DNA of 40,334 nucleotides from Gammaproteobacteria bacterium (GTDB lineage Bacteria > Pseudomonadota > Gammaproteobacteria > JAKEHO01). The stretch is from NCBI GenBank assembly GCA_022614965.1, contig JAKEHO010000118.1:1-40334 (forward strand), written 5' to 3'. The stretch's first letter is position 1. Each line of letters opens with the position of its first letter. The notes under the pieces were generated by a model, which worked only from the letters and a program-made list of their open reading frames with translations, was not told the DNA's origin and made no database searches. Position numbers and translations under genes: made by a program. Positions 1 to 9,112 of this stretch are shown in pieces.

Positions 1-129
1 GTGGGGAAGGGGCAGGTGATTGCGGTGCTGGGGAGCACTGGGCGTTCCATCGGTGCGCATGTGCATTTCGAGGTGCTCCACAATGGCAAGGCCGTCGATC
101 CTAAGGAGTACGTTCTTTCTGTTAACTGA
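1..129 (+). CDS. M23 (LytM/NlpD/EnvC-type) peptidase, C-terminal end only
   Basis: This is the last 42 codons of a gene that begins before the window; the stop is TGA at 127-129. The reading frame from base 1 gives a typical LytM end: a GQVIAVLGSTGRS stretch, then the zinc-site motif HVHFEV, then NGKAVDPKEYV. In M23 peptidases the HxH motif supplies a metal ligand and a catalytic histidine, and the G-S-T-G turn precedes it. Such proteins cleave peptidoglycan cross-links, or activate amidases when the site is degenerate. Here the HxH is intact. An NlpD- or EnvC-like periplasmic factor is likely, but the N-terminal domains that would decide (coiled coil or LysM) lie outside the window. The next gene, secA, is on the same strand 75 bases later. 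Confidence 0.8.
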   Translation: MGKGQVIAVLGSTGRSIGAHVHFEVLHNGKAVDPKEYVLSVN

Positions 130-204
130 TTAACTCTCTCACGTTTTTTTGTCTAATTGTTTGTTTCCTTTCATCCTAGCCATGGTTCTCCGTGGCATCC
201 TCAG

Positions 205-2910
205 ATGGTTGCTCATTTATTAAGCAGGGTTTTCGGCAGTCGCAACGACCGCGTGCTAAGGCGCATGCAGAAGACCGTTACGCGCATCAACTCGCTTGAA
301 CCGCAGACTGCGGCATTGAGCGATGAGGCACTGTCAGCAAAGACAGTGGAGTTTCGAGAACGCTTAGATCGCGGGGAGGCGTTAGATGATCTGTTGCCTG
401 AGACCTTCGCAGTCGTTCGAGAAGTAGCGAAACGCACGTTAGATATGCGGCATTTCGATGTGCAGCTGATCGGGGGCATAGTACTGCACGAAGGAAATAT
501 CGCGGAGATGCGAACGGGAGAAGGAAAGACCCTCGTTGCCACGTTGCCAGCCTATCTTAATGCCTTAGCTGGAAGGGGTATGCACATCGTGACAGTGAAC
601 GATTATCTCGCCAGACGAGACGCGGAGTGGATGGGAAAGGTCTATGAATTTCTCGGCATGACCATTGGCGTTGTTGTCCCTGGCATGACCCAGGAAAAAA
701 GACGTGTCGCCTATTCAGCAGATATCACCTACGGTACGAACAATGAATTTGGTTTCGATTACCTGCGGGACAACATGGCCTTCAGCAAAGCGGAACGGGT
801 TCAGAGGGGCCAGCATTATGCCATAGTCGACGAAGTCGACTCGATCCTGATCGATGAGGCAAGAACGCCTTTGATTATCTCAGGGCCAACGGATGATACC
901 TCGGAACTTTATGTGCGTATCAACGCACTCATCCCGAAACTCACACGCCAAGAGCAGGAAGAGGGGCCAGGTGACTACACTGTGGACGAGAAGGCGCGAC
1001 AAGTCTACCTAACGGAGGCGGGGCACCAACGTGTGGAGCTGCTTTTGATCCAGGTGGGGATCCTCAACGAGGGCCATAGTCTTTACGACGCGGCTAACAT
1101 TAGTCTGATGCATCACCTCAATGCGGCGCTGCGTGCCCACGCGCTGTTCCAGCGCGATGTGGATTACATTGTCAAAGACAACGAGGTGATCATCGTCGAT
1201 GAATTCACTGGCAGGACCATGCCCGGGCGACGGTGGTCAGAGGGGTTGCACCAGGCGATCGAGGCCAAGGAAGGTGTGCCCATTCAGAGCGAGAATCAGA
1301 CGCTCGCCACAATTACATTTCAGAATTACTTTCGCCTCTACGGGAAGCTCGCGGGAATGACGGGGACGGCTGACACGGAGGCCTATGAGTTCCAGCAGAT
1401 CTATGGGTTGGAGGTCGTGGTGATTCCAACCCATATGCCCATGATTCGCGAGAATCTGGGTGATGTGGTTTATCTGACTGCGAGAGAAAAGTTCAAGGCC
1501 ATCGATGACGAGATAAAAGACTGTCGGCGTCGCGGACAGCCCGCGTTGGTCGGTACGACGTCAATTGAGACGTCTGAGTACCTATCGCGCCTTTTGGACA
1601 AAGAAAAGATCCCCCACCAGGTGCTGAACGCCAAGTACCATGAAAAGGAGGCGGAGATCATTGCTCAGGCGGGCCGGGTCGGCGCCGTCACCATTGCAAC
1701 AAATATGGCCGGGCGGGGCACGGATATTGTGCTGGGAGGTAACCCAGATGCAGAGATCAAGGCGCTTGAGCAACCCGATGAGGTCACGATCAGTTGGATC
1801 AAGAACGAATGGCGGAAACGCCATCACCAGGTTGTCGCAAGCGGCGGCTTGCACATCGTCGGCACCGAGCGCCATGAATCGAGACGCATTGACAATCAGT
1901 TGCGAGGGCGTTCGGGTCGTCAGGGTGATCCAGGCTCAAGCCGCTTCTACCTTTCGCTGGAAGATAACCTAATGCGCATCTTTGCCTCGGAAAGGGTAGC
2001 TGCGCTCATGCAAAAGTTGGGCATGAAAGAAGGAGAGGCCATTGAACACCCATGGGTGACCAAGGCGATCGAAAATGCCCAGCGCAAGGTTGAGGCAAGA
2101 AATTTCGATATTCGAAAGCAGTTGTTGGAGTTTGATGATGTAGCGAACGATCAACGTAAGGTTATCTACGAGCAGCGTAACGAACTCCTCGATGTCGAAG
2201 ATATTTCGGACAATATCGCCGCCATTCGCGGCGATGTAGTCAACGGCGTCATCGACCACTCTATTCCTCCTGGGAGTCTCGATGAGATGTGGGACCTGCC
2301 CGGGCTGACTGAGGCCATGACCAGGGAATTCGGGCAGCATCTCGAGATTCAGAGGTGGTTGGAGGAGGATAAATCCTTACATGAGGAGACACTGCGTAAG
2401 AGGATTCTGGAGGCAATCGAGCGGGCCTATAAAGAGAAAGAAGCCCTGGTTACGCCAGAATTCATGCGCCGATTCGAAAAGCAGGTCATGCTCCAGATCC
2501 TAGATACGCACTGGAAAGACCATCTGATCGCGATGGATCATCTGCGCCAAGGGATCCACTTGCGCGGCTATGCGCAAAAGAATCCGAAGCAGGAGTTTAA
2601 GCGGGAGTCCTTCGAAATGTTTGTACAAATGCTTGATAATATCAAACATGATGTGATTGGCATCCTGTCCAGGGTTCAGGTGCGAGCTGAGGAGGATATC
2701 GAAGCAATCGAACGCCAGCGCCGTCGGAGTGCACCGGTGCATTACACGCATGCCGCACCGGCGAGCGCGGTTGCGGGGAACCCTGGGGACGAAGAGTCCC
2801 CGCCACCCCGGACGCCGTTCGTGCGCGGAGTGCCCAAGATTGGTCGCAATGAACCCTGTTCTTGTGGCTCGGGGAAAAAGTACAAGCACTGTCACGGCAA
2901 GTTAGCGTAG
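205..2910 (+). CDS. secA: Preprotein translocase ATPase SecA
   Basis: SecA is the motor ATPase that pushes unfolded preproteins through SecYEG. The product is 901 aa, the usual gammaproteobacterial size. Walker A is MRTGEGKT at residues 102-109, and the DEVD Walker B begins at 209, followed by the [14 protein letters not shown] stretch. The helicase-type second ATPase half contains [10 protein letters not shown] and [11 protein letters not shown]. The C-terminal zinc and SecB-binding tail has C885, C887, C896 and H897. I chose ATG 205 because it gives the family N-terminus ([16 protein letters not shown]). A TTG at 157 extends the frame by 16 unconserved residues. No strong Shine-Dalgarno is visible before 205. 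It is followed 70 bases later by argJ in the same direction. Confidence 0.97.
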   Translation: MVAHLLSRVFGSRNDRVLRRMQKTVTRINSLEPQTAALSDEALSAKTVEFRERLDRGEALDDLLPETFAVVREVAKRTLDMRHFDVQLIGGIVLHEGNIAEMRTGEGKTLVATLPAYLNALAGRGMHIVTVNDYLARRDAEWMGKVYEFLGMTIGVVVPGMTQEKRRVAYSADITYGTNNEFGFDYLRDNMAFSKAERVQRGQHYAIVDEVDSILIDEARTPLIISGPTDDTSELYVRINALIPKLTRQEQEEGPGDYTVDEKARQVYLTEAGHQRVELLLIQVGILNEGHSLYDAANISLMHHLNAALRAHALFQRDVDYIVKDNEVIIVDEFTGRTMPGRRWSEGLHQAIEAKEGVPIQSENQTLATITFQNYFRLYGKLAGMTGTADTEAYEFQQIYGLEVVVIPTHMPMIRENLGDVVYLTAREKFKAIDDEIKDCRRRGQPALVGTTSIETSEYLSRLLDKEKIPHQVLNAKYHEKEAEIIAQAGRVGAVTIATNMAGRGTDIVLGGNPDAEIKALEQPDEVTISWIKNEWRKRHHQVVASGGLHIVGTERHESRRIDNQLRGRSGRQGDPGSSRFYLSLEDNLMRIFASERVAALMQKLGMKEGEAIEHPWVTKAIENAQRKVEARNFDIRKQLLEFDDVANDQRKVIYEQRNELLDVEDISDNIAAIRGDVVNGVIDHSIPPGSLDEMWDLPGLTEAMTREFGQHLEIQRWLEEDKSLHEETLRKRILEAIERAYKEKEALVTPEFMRRFEKQVMLQILDTHWKDHLIAMDHLRQGIHLRGYAQKNPKQEFKRESFEMFVQMLDNIKHDVIGILSRVQVRAEEDIEAIERQRRRSAPVHYTHAAPASAVAGNPGDEESPPPRTPFVRGVPKIGRNEPCSCGSGKKYKHCHGKLA

Positions 2911-2980
2911 ATGCACGTAGCTGCACGGCGTCCATCGGCGTTGCCAATCACCGTGTGGTTTTCCCTCACCTCCATTGCCA

Positions 2981-4204
2981 ATGGCTGTTGGTCTGAATAG
3001 GCTACCACGCTTGCGCCCGGTGGCTGGGATCCGGCTGGGTAGCGCCCCATTCAGCAGCAAGGGTACTCACCGCAACGCTATCACCGTGCTGTCTATCGAC
3101 GAAGGCGCGTCATCCGCGGCGGTATTTACCCGTAATGCCTTTTGTGCCGCGCCTGTGGAGATCGCGCGTGCTCACCTCCATAAGGCCGCGCCGCGTTTTT
3201 GCCTTATCAACTCGGGCAATGCCAATGCCGGAAACGGTGTGCGTGGGGTGGAGGATACACTTTTGACCTGCAAGGCACTCGCACAGCACGCTGGTTGTTC
3301 TGTTGCAGAGGTGCTGCCATTCTCTACTGGCGTTATCGGTGAACCCCTGCCGGTCGTATCGATCGGTGACGCGATCCCGAGGGCCATTGCCTTACTTTCG
3401 CCCAAGGGATGGGCCAAGGCTGCACGGGCGATCATGACGACCGATACGATCCCGAAAGGCATGTCCAAGATAACCCAGATCCAAGGTCACCCGATCACGG
3501 TTACCGGTATTGCAAAAGGGGCAGGGATGATCCGACCGGACTTGGCCACCATGTTGGCTTTTGTCGCAACCGATGCGAACGTCAACGAGGACGGGTTGCG
3601 GCAAATCTTGCAGTATGCGGTGGAACGGTCTTTCAATCGGATCAGCGTCGATGGGGACACCTCCACCAACGATGCCTGTGTTTTGATTGCGACTGGGCAG
3701 AGTCAGTTGCCCTGTATCGATTCGACGGACAGTATAGAGTACCTCGCATGTCGTGATACGGTGACCGAGGTGTGCACACACTTGGCCCAGGCGATTGTCC
3801 GGGACGGGGAAGGCGCAACCAAGTTCGTGACCATAGAAGTCGATGGTGGCAGGACCGAAGAAGAATGCCGCCAGGTGGCATACGCCATCGCTCACTCGCT
3901 CCTCGTGAAAACCGCCTTTTTCGCATCCGATCCAAATTGGGGGCGCATTGTGGCTGCACTTGGGAGGGCGGGCCTTAAGGGCCTCAATGTCAATCGCGTG
4001 TCGATTTTCCTCGACGATGTGTGCGTTGTAGAACGCGGCGGACGGGCGGCCAGTTACACCGAGGCCAAAGGCCGCGCGGTGCTAAGCCAGGACGAGGTCA
4101 AAGTGCGTGCGGACCTTGGACGAGGTCATGCCTCCTCAATCGTGTGGACTTGTGATCTTTCCTACGATTATGTTCGCATCAATGCCGAATATCGTACGTG
4201 GTAG
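2981..4204 (+). CDS. argJ: Bifunctional glutamate N-acetyltransferase / ornithine acetyltransferase ArgJ
   Basis: ArgJ transfers the acetyl group from N-acetylornithine to glutamate, recycling it in arginine synthesis; many versions also use acetyl-CoA. The product is 407 aa, normal for the family. The self-cleavage site is clear: KGAGMIRPDLATMLAF, with the nucleophile Thr190 that becomes the N-terminus of the beta chain. Other family marks are AAPVEIARAHL near the start, LINSGNANAG, TTDTIPK, DGDTSTND, and SDPNWGRIVAALGRAG near the end. ATG 2981 was chosen because it begins MAVGLNRLPRLRPVAGIRLG, like known ArgJ starts; a TTG two codons earlier is also in frame. Whether it acts on acetyl-CoA cannot be told from sequence. 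Confidence 0.95.
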   Translation: MAVGLNRLPRLRPVAGIRLGSAPFSSKGTHRNAITVLSIDEGASSAAVFTRNAFCAAPVEIARAHLHKAAPRFCLINSGNANAGNGVRGVEDTLLTCKALAQHAGCSVAEVLPFSTGVIGEPLPVVSIGDAIPRAIALLSPKGWAKAARAIMTTDTIPKGMSKITQIQGHPITVTGIAKGAGMIRPDLATMLAFVATDANVNEDGLRQILQYAVERSFNRISVDGDTSTNDACVLIATGQSQLPCIDSTDSIEYLACRDTVTEVCTHLAQAIVRDGEGATKFVTIEVDGGRTEEECRQVAYAIAHSLLVKTAFFASDPNWGRIVAALGRAGLKGLNVNRVSIFLDDVCVVERGGRAASYTEAKGRAVLSQDEVKVRADLGRGHASSIVWTCDLSYDYVRINAEYRTW

Positions 4205-4224
4205 GTAGGTGAATTTTGGCCGGG

Positions 4225-4247
4225 CCCGCCTTGTAAGGTGCGGGTTT
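4225..4247 (+). terminator. Candidate hairpin terminator or attenuator after argJ
   Basis: The stem is CCCGC (4225-4229) with GCGGG (4240-4244). It continues with CTT against AGG around a GTA loop, with one bulged T, and is followed by TTT. It lies between the argJ stop and the mutT/thiE start. The T-run is only three bases, so termination would be partial at best. Confidence 0.35.
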
Positions 4248-4273
4248 AAGCGAGACATTGGGCATCGTTTGCT

Positions 4274-5272
4274 GTGTCCCACCAAGCGGTACATGTGGCT
4301 GTTGGAGTCATCTTTAACGGTGCAAAGCAAGTACTGCTTGCGCGGCGCCCGTCCAATGTGCACCAAGGGGGACTGTGGGAATTTCCGGGTGGCAAAGTCA
4401 GGGCCGATGAAGATGTCCTTAACGCCTTACACCGCGAATTATCTGAAGAGGTGGGGGTCATCGTTGATCAGGCGAGGCCGCTTATCAAGATCTGTCACGA
4501 TTACCCCGAGCAATCTGTTACGCTGGATGTTTGGCGCGTAGACGCGTGGCATGGCACGGTTTTTGGGCGCGAGGGGCAACAGGTCGACTGGGTGGCGCGC
4601 AAAGAGCTTTGCAAGCGCGCATTTCCGATCGCCAATCTTCCGATCATCACGGCCGTCAACTTGCCACCGCTGTACCTTATCAGCCCTGAGCCTGATAGAG
4701 GCTGGGACGATTTCCTAAGCAAGCTTGATACATGCCTTCGTGCCGGTGTGCGGCTGTTCCAACTGCGGAGCCAATGCCTCAGGGAGGATCAGTACCGGAC
4801 ATTGGTAAGATTGGTGCGACGTGTCTGTGATGTACACGGCGCGGTGCTGCTATTGAATGCGTCGCCTTCTGATGTTCTGGGGTGCGGCGCCGATGGTGTG
4901 CATCTCTCAAGCGCTAGGCTCCTGCAACTCAAGGAGCGCCCACTGGGTACGGATCAGTGGGTGGGGGCCTCATGCCATAATGTGACCGAGATTCTGCACG
5001 CAGGTCGCATTGGGGTTGACTTCATCGTGCTCTCCCCCGTGTTTGCGACGCCAACCCATCCCGAGGCCAAGCCGTTGGGTTGGGAGGGATTTCGGCAACT
5101 GGCTGAGCACGCGCGCATGCCGGTGTACGCGTTAGGGGGTATGCAGGCTGAACATCTGGAGACGGCGTGGCGAGTCGGTGCTCAAGGCGTTGGCATGGTC
5201 AGCGCAATCTGGTCCGCGCCCGATCCCAAGCGCGTCATCATTGAATGTATCGCCCGTACCGGGGCGTGGTGA
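4274..5272 (+). CDS. Nudix hydrolase (MutT-like) fused to a ThiE/TenI-like domain
   Basis: The product is 332 aa with two domains. Residues 1 to about 130 form a MutT-type Nudix fold with a full Nudix box, G40-x5-E46-x7-R54-E55-L56-x-E58-E59-x-G61-V62. This predicts hydrolysis of a nucleoside diphosphate derivative, such as 8-oxo-dGTP in MutT proper. Residues about 135-330 match the thiamine phosphate synthase/TenI barrel (DGVHLSSARL, GASCHN, FIVLSPVFATPTHP, YALGGM). In that half the usual Q-x-R-E-K phosphate-binding stretch reads QLRSQ, so true ThiE activity is doubtful. This two-domain architecture is common in gammaproteobacteria beside argJ/secA. The start is GTG; no better start is seen. 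It converges with yacG, five bases away. Confidence 0.88.
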   Translation: MSHQAVHVAVGVIFNGAKQVLLARRPSNVHQGGLWEFPGGKVRADEDVLNALHRELSEEVGVIVDQARPLIKICHDYPEQSVTLDVWRVDAWHGTVFGREGQQVDWVARKELCKRAFPIANLPIITAVNLPPLYLISPEPDRGWDDFLSKLDTCLRAGVRLFQLRSQCLREDQYRTLVRLVRRVCDVHGAVLLLNASPSDVLGCGADGVHLSSARLLQLKERPLGTDQWVGASCHNVTEILHAGRIGVDFIVLSPVFATPTHPEAKPLGWEGFRQLAEHARMPVYALGGMQAEHLETAWRVGAQGVGMVSAIWSAPDPKRVIIECIARTGAW

Positions 5273-5277
5273 AGCCA

Positions 5278-5493
5278 TCACTCCTCCTCAGGAGGGGTCT
5301 TATCCCTTGTATGGGTATCCCAGGGTTTGCCGACTTGGCCAGTCGAGTCTCTTCCGATGATACGGTGACTGCCGTCCATCCAGGCGCCGAGATCAATGAG
5401 CTGACAACGTTCACTGCAAAACGGGCGCCAGTTGTTCTCCCGGGAGCGGACGGCCGGTTTGTCACACACGGGGCATCTTGAGGGTAGGCTCAT
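5278..5493 (-). CDS. yacG: DNA gyrase inhibitor YacG (zinc protein)
   Basis: This is a 71-aa protein with the full YacG zinc site: C7-P-V-C10 and C26-S-E-R-C30, followed by the family signature QLIDLGAW. E. coli YacG binds zinc and the GyrB subunit and blocks gyrase from binding DNA. The acidic tail (TPPEEE) is typical of the family. The ATG overlaps the TGA of zapD by four bases (ATGA), so translation is probably coupled to zapD. It is the last gene of the pilB-pilC-pilD-coaE-zapD-yacG set, which ends tail to tail with the Nudix/ThiE gene. Confidence 0.93.
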   Translation of the reverse strand: MSLPSRCPVCDKPAVRSRENNWRPFCSERCQLIDLGAWMDGSHRIIGRDSTGQVGKPWDTHTRDKTPPEEE

Positions 5494-6278
5494 AGAATGC
5501 AGCAGTGCAATTCAAATTCGACAGCCTTATCGGTCTGAACTGGTCGAGATGCCGTGGTGGGCTGTTCCAAGAAGCGCACGGAAAATCGGTGTTTCCCGCC
5601 GCTGACCTCTGGAAAGCACTCGGAGATGGATGGCAAAACGACTCGAATCATCTGACAGGTCACATTGGGATCGATCGGTGCTTGGAAAAACCCGTTGATG
5701 GCGGTTTCGCGGGTCGGGGTGGCGCTATTTCGAATCATCTGTAGGGCAAGATCAATACCTTGGTGCACGACGGTGAGATCGGAAAGCCATCCGTTGAGAT
5801 CCGCTACGCGTTCCTGCACCGGCTTATGTAGCCAGTGATAGTAGGCAGGGATATCAAAGTTACATGTCCCGCCGGGGATCGCGCTGCGTTGCTTGATTGC
5901 AATGGTCAGTTCGTCCTGCCGTAGTTGTTGCCCGGGATAGCAGCTGTTTTGGCGTAAGGTTTGCAAAAGCGCATTTACCTTGCCAAGCACAGCTTGGAGC
6001 CGCTCATCGTCTACGCCCGGATTCTGATCGAGACGCGTCAACGTGGCAGCGTTCCGTTCTAGTTCTTTAATGAGTTCGGTTTTAACATCAGATCGAGATA
6101 AGAGATCTGCAATGTCGATTAGCCCCGCCAGCGCCGCGCGGCTGTCCCATTCACTTGGTCCGTTTAATGTGTGCGTGACGATACCGAAGAGGTGCTCAAG
6201 CCGAAGGAAGAACCGGATCCTTTCGTTCAACGGCTGTTCATAAACTATCTTTTTCTGCACGTCACTCGTAGGAATCAA
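5490..6278 (-). CDS. zapD: Cell division protein ZapD (FtsZ-bundling)
   Basis: ZapD (YacF) cross-links FtsZ protofilaments and stabilises the Z-ring in the cytoplasm. The frame gives 262 aa, slightly longer than E. coli ZapD. The conserved N-terminus IVYEQPLNERIRFFLRLEHLF is present, as are the mid-region CNFDIPAYYHWLH and the FFQAPIDPN segment. The start is uncertain: TTG at 6278 and an in-frame GTG at 6260 both precede the conserved block. The GTG would give about 256 aa with less unconserved sequence in front. It sits 12 bases after coaE and overlaps yacG by four bases, as in the coaE-zapD-yacG cluster of many gammaproteobacteria. Confidence 0.93.
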   Translation of the reverse strand: MIPTSDVQKKIVYEQPLNERIRFFLRLEHLFGIVTHTLNGPSEWDSRAALAGLIDIADLLSRSDVKTELIKELERNAATLTRLDQNPGVDDERLQAVLGKVNALLQTLRQNSCYPGQQLRQDELTIAIKQRSAIPGGTCNFDIPAYYHWLHKPVQERVADLNGWLSDLTVVHQGIDLALQMIRNSATPTRETAINGFFQAPIDPNVTCQMIRVVLPSISECFPEVSGGKHRFSVRFLEQPTTASRPVQTDKAVEFELHCCIL

Positions 6279-6290
6279 TGCTGAATGGCC

Positions 6291-6944
6291 TTAATTGTCC
6301 ATCACCTGGGGAGGGCTGGCAAACTCGTGCTCAAGGAAATCAAGATAGGAGTGATGAAGCGTCTTTACCTGTTCCTGCAATTTACCAAGATCGGCGTCAT
6401 TTACGATCACGTCATCCGCCACTGCCAGCCGTGCTTCGCGGGGAACCTGGGCGTTCATGATCAATTGAATGTCTTCTTGGTCTGTACCGTCGCGTGTCTT
6501 GACCCGTTCAATTTGAAGTGCTTCGGGCGCATCTACCACTAGGATGCGATCCACGCGTTTAGTCGCACCGGTTTCTAGAAGGAGTGGAATACATGCGACG
6601 CAATAGGGTGCCTTAAGCAGCCGGAGCTCATTGTCCAACTCATCATAGATGGGAGGGTGAAGTATGGATTCTAGGCGCAGGCGCAAGGTGGGATCCTTAA
6701 ATACCAGAGAGCGGAGATGATCCCTGCGCAGGTGGCCCTCTGCATCGACTACGTCGGGGCCAAATGCCTCAACGATTGCGTGCAACACCGGTTTATCACG
6801 GGCCACCAGATCCCGGGCAATCGCATCGGTGTCGATGACCGGGACCCCAAGGCGGGAGAACAGCTCGCACACCGTCGTCTTGCCACTGCCTATCCCACCG
6901 GTCAGGCCCACAAGCCAAGGCCTTGTTAGCTTGGGCTTGCCCAT
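6291..6944 (-). CDS. coaE: Dephospho-CoA kinase CoaE
   Basis: CoaE phosphorylates the 3'-hydroxyl of dephospho-CoA, the last step of coenzyme A synthesis. The product is 217 aa with the P-loop GGIGSGKT at residues 16-23. Further family segments follow: VIDTDAIARDLV (substrate site), ESILHPPIYDEL, and IPLLLETG in the CoA-binding region. I chose the ATG at 6944, which gives MGKPKLTRPWLVGLTGGIGS. An upstream in-frame ATG at 7001 adds 19 residues that overlap pilD and do not look conserved. The chosen start still overlaps the 3' end of pilD by 19 bases, which suggests coupled translation within the pil operon. Confidence 0.95.
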   Translation of the reverse strand: MGKPKLTRPWLVGLTGGIGSGKTTVCELFSRLGVPVIDTDAIARDLVARDKPVLHAIVEAFGPDVVDAEGHLRRDHLRSLVFKDPTLRLRLESILHPPIYDELDNELRLLKAPYCVACIPLLLETGATKRVDRILVVDAPEALQIERVKTRDGTDQEDIQLIMNAQVPREARLAVADDVIVNDADLGKLQEQVKTLHHSYLDFLEHEFASPPQVMDN

Positions 6945-7804
6945 GTCAGATAGGCCTCCGTGAAGTCGCTGCCCCAGATGAGCGCGATCCAACCGGCGCA
7001 AGCAAGGTAGGGCCCAAACGGGATGGGCTTAGTTTTATCTCTGCCCTGCAAAACGATGAGGCTAAGACCGATGATAGCCCCGACCAGGGCGGAGCCCATG
7101 ATAATGAGCGGTAGCATCTGCCAGCCTAGCCACGCACCGAGCATGGCCAGCAGCTTAAAGTCCCCATATCCCATCCCTTCTTTTCCCGTGAGGAGTTTAA
7201 ACAGGATATAAATTAACCATAATACAGAGTAGCCGGCCATCGCGCCGATGAGACTTGATTGCACGTCAGTGAATATGCCGAACAGATTAAATGCCAAGCC
7301 CAGCCACACAAAGGGCAGCGTAATGGGATCCGGCAGCAGCTGGTGGTCGACGTCAATGAAGCTGAGCGCCACGAGCGACCATGTGAGCAGCGCTGCCCCC
7401 ACCGCCTGCCAGCCGAGGCCGAAATGCCATGCGGCGAATGCCGCCAAGACACCACTTAACAGTTCAACTGCTGGGTAGCGGACGGAGATGTGCGCATGGC
7501 AAGCACTACATCGGCCGCCCTGGACCAAGTAGCTAATAATCGGGATATTCTCAAGCGCCGTGATGGCGTGTCCGCACTTGGGGCAGTGCGAGCCTGGATG
7601 GACAAGATTGTAGGGCTGTTGCTGTTCGACCACGGGCTCTTGAACGGCCAATAGCTCCACACACTGTGATCGCCAATCGCGCTCCATCATCTTTGGTAAT
7701 CGGTGGATCACAACATTCAAGAAGCTGCCGACGATTAAGCCCATGATGCCCGTACTTACCGCGAAGGCAACGGGGCTGGCCTCAAGATAGGCAATGATCG
7801 ACAT
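6926..7804 (-). CDS. pilD: Type IV prepilin peptidase / N-methyltransferase PilD
   Basis: PilD is the inner-membrane aspartyl protease that cuts the leader of type IV prepilins and methylates the new N-terminal phenylalanine. The product is 292 aa. The cytoplasmic zinc loop has C74-P-K-C77 and C99-S-A-C102. Catalytic aspartates lie in FIDVDHQLLPD (D151/D153) and GMGYGDFKL (D215). Several hydrophobic segments surround them. The start at 7804 (MSIIAYLEASPVAFAV) closely follows the known Pseudomonas PilD N-terminus. An ATG at 7861 would add 19 arginine-rich residues. It lies downstream of pilC with an 87-base gap. Its substrate is probably the PilA encoded at 25338. Confidence 0.95.
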   Translation of the reverse strand: MSIIAYLEASPVAFAVSTGIMGLIVGSFLNVVIHRLPKMMERDWRSQCVELLAVQEPVVEQQQPYNLVHPGSHCPKCGHAITALENIPIISYLVQGGRCSACHAHISVRYPAVELLSGVLAAFAAWHFGLGWQAVGAALLTWSLVALSFIDVDHQLLPDPITLPFVWLGLAFNLFGIFTDVQSSLIGAMAGYSVLWLIYILFKLLTGKEGMGYGDFKLLAMLGAWLGWQMLPLIIMGSALVGAIIGLSLIVLQGRDKTKPIPFGPYLACAGWIALIWGSDFTEAYLTWASPS

Positions 7805-7891
7805 CGAAAGGGAGCGTTGCCGGTTCGCGCGATAGACGTATCCGCATCTGGCAAGCCTCATGGGCCTGCCATTTGTGGCGTCTTGGGTCGG

Positions 7892-9109
7892 TCAGACGAC
7901 CTGCCCCATCTTGAAAATGGGCAGGTACATGGCGACCACAAGGCCACCGACAAGGACACCCAGCACAACCATGATGATCGGTTCCAGTAGGCTGCTGAGT
8001 GCGTCAACCGCGTTGTCGACTTCTTCTTCGTAGAAGTCGGCCACCTTGCCCAACATGGAATCCAATGAACCGGCCTCTTCGCCGATGGCGACCATCTGAA
8101 CGACCATGTTGGGAAATAGATTGGTCCCACGCATTGCAGCCTGCAATTGCGTACCGGTGGCGATCTCATCGCGCATTCTCATGGTGGCGTTATAGTAGAG
8201 GATGTTACCGGTGGCACCAGCTACAGAGACCATCGCCTCGACCAGTGGCGTGCCTGCCGCGAACATCGTCGCGAGTGTCCGGCAGAAGCGGGCGATGGCG
8301 GCCTTGTGGAGGATATCGCCGATGATGGGGATCTTGAGGGACAGCCGGTCGAGAAAGTGCGCAAACCGCAGCGACCGTTTCTTTAGCGCAATGGCACCCC
8401 ATACGGCGCCGATGAGCGCTCCAAAGATGGCCCACCAATAGGCCTGAAAGATCTCGGATAGCTGGATCACCATGCGTGTCAGAGCGGGAAGATCGGCGCC
8501 GAACCCGGAGAACAGGGCCTGGAATTGAGGAATCACGAAGATCAGCAGGATTGCCGTGATGACAAATGCCACCACGACGACCGCCGCCGGATAGAATAGG
8601 GCTTTTTTGATCTTGCCTTTAAGGGTTTCGGTCTTTTCCTTGTAGGTGGCGATCTTCTGCAATATCGCTTCGAGGATACCCGCATGTTCGCCCGCACGGA
8701 TCAGGTTGATATACAGCTCGTCAAAATACAGCGGATGCTTAGCCAGCGCCTCGGCAAGCGTACCGCCAGCCTCAACGTCGGCTTTGATAGCGAGGATGAG
8801 TTCTTGCAATTTGCGTTTTTCGTGGCCGCGACCCAAGATCTCAAAGGATTGCACCAGGGGGACCCCGGATGCCACCATGGTCGCCAGTTGGCGACTGAAT
8901 AGGGTGATGTCTTTCGACGTGATCTTCTTGGCACCGCCAAAGAGGGCCTTCGGCTTTTTCTTAACCTTAAGTGGGTTGATGCCCTGACGTCGTAAAAGGG
9001 CCTTGATAAGGGCATCGCTGGTGCCTGACATCTCCCCACGGACGCGCCTACCCTGCTTATCTGCGCCCTCCCAGACAAACATCGCCTTCTTTACTGCTGG
9101 TTGTGCCAT
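7892..9109 (-). CDS. pilC: Type IV pilus inner-membrane platform protein PilC
   Basis: PilC is the polytopic platform that links the PilB and PilT motors to the growing pilus. The product is 405 aa, the usual length. It has two repeated T2SF/GspF domains: one at about residues 70-195 (FSRQLATMVASGVPLVQSFE) and one at about 275-395 (FCRRTLATMFAAGTPLVEAM in outline). Each is followed by a hydrophobic segment, and the protein ends GGLVVAMYLPIFKMGQVV, as is typical. The ATG is preceded by an AGGAG that overlaps the last codons of pilB; the two genes are three bases apart, so they form one operon. Confidence 0.96.
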   Translation of the reverse strand: MAQPAVKKAMFVWEGADKQGRRVRGEMSGTSDALIKALLRRQGINPLKVKKKPKALFGGAKKITSKDITLFSRQLATMVASGVPLVQSFEILGRGHEKRKLQELILAIKADVEAGGTLAEALAKHPLYFDELYINLIRAGEHAGILEAILQKIATYKEKTETLKGKIKKALFYPAAVVVVAFVITAILLIFVIPQFQALFSGFGADLPALTRMVIQLSEIFQAYWWAIFGALIGAVWGAIALKKRSLRFAHFLDRLSLKIPIIGDILHKAAIARFCRTLATMFAAGTPLVEAMVSVAGATGNILYYNATMRMRDEIATGTQLQAAMRGTNLFPNMVVQMVAIGEEAGSLDSMLGKVADFYEEEVDNAVDALSSLLEPIIMVVLGVLVGGLVVAMYLPIFKMGQVV

Positions 9110-9112
9110 GGT

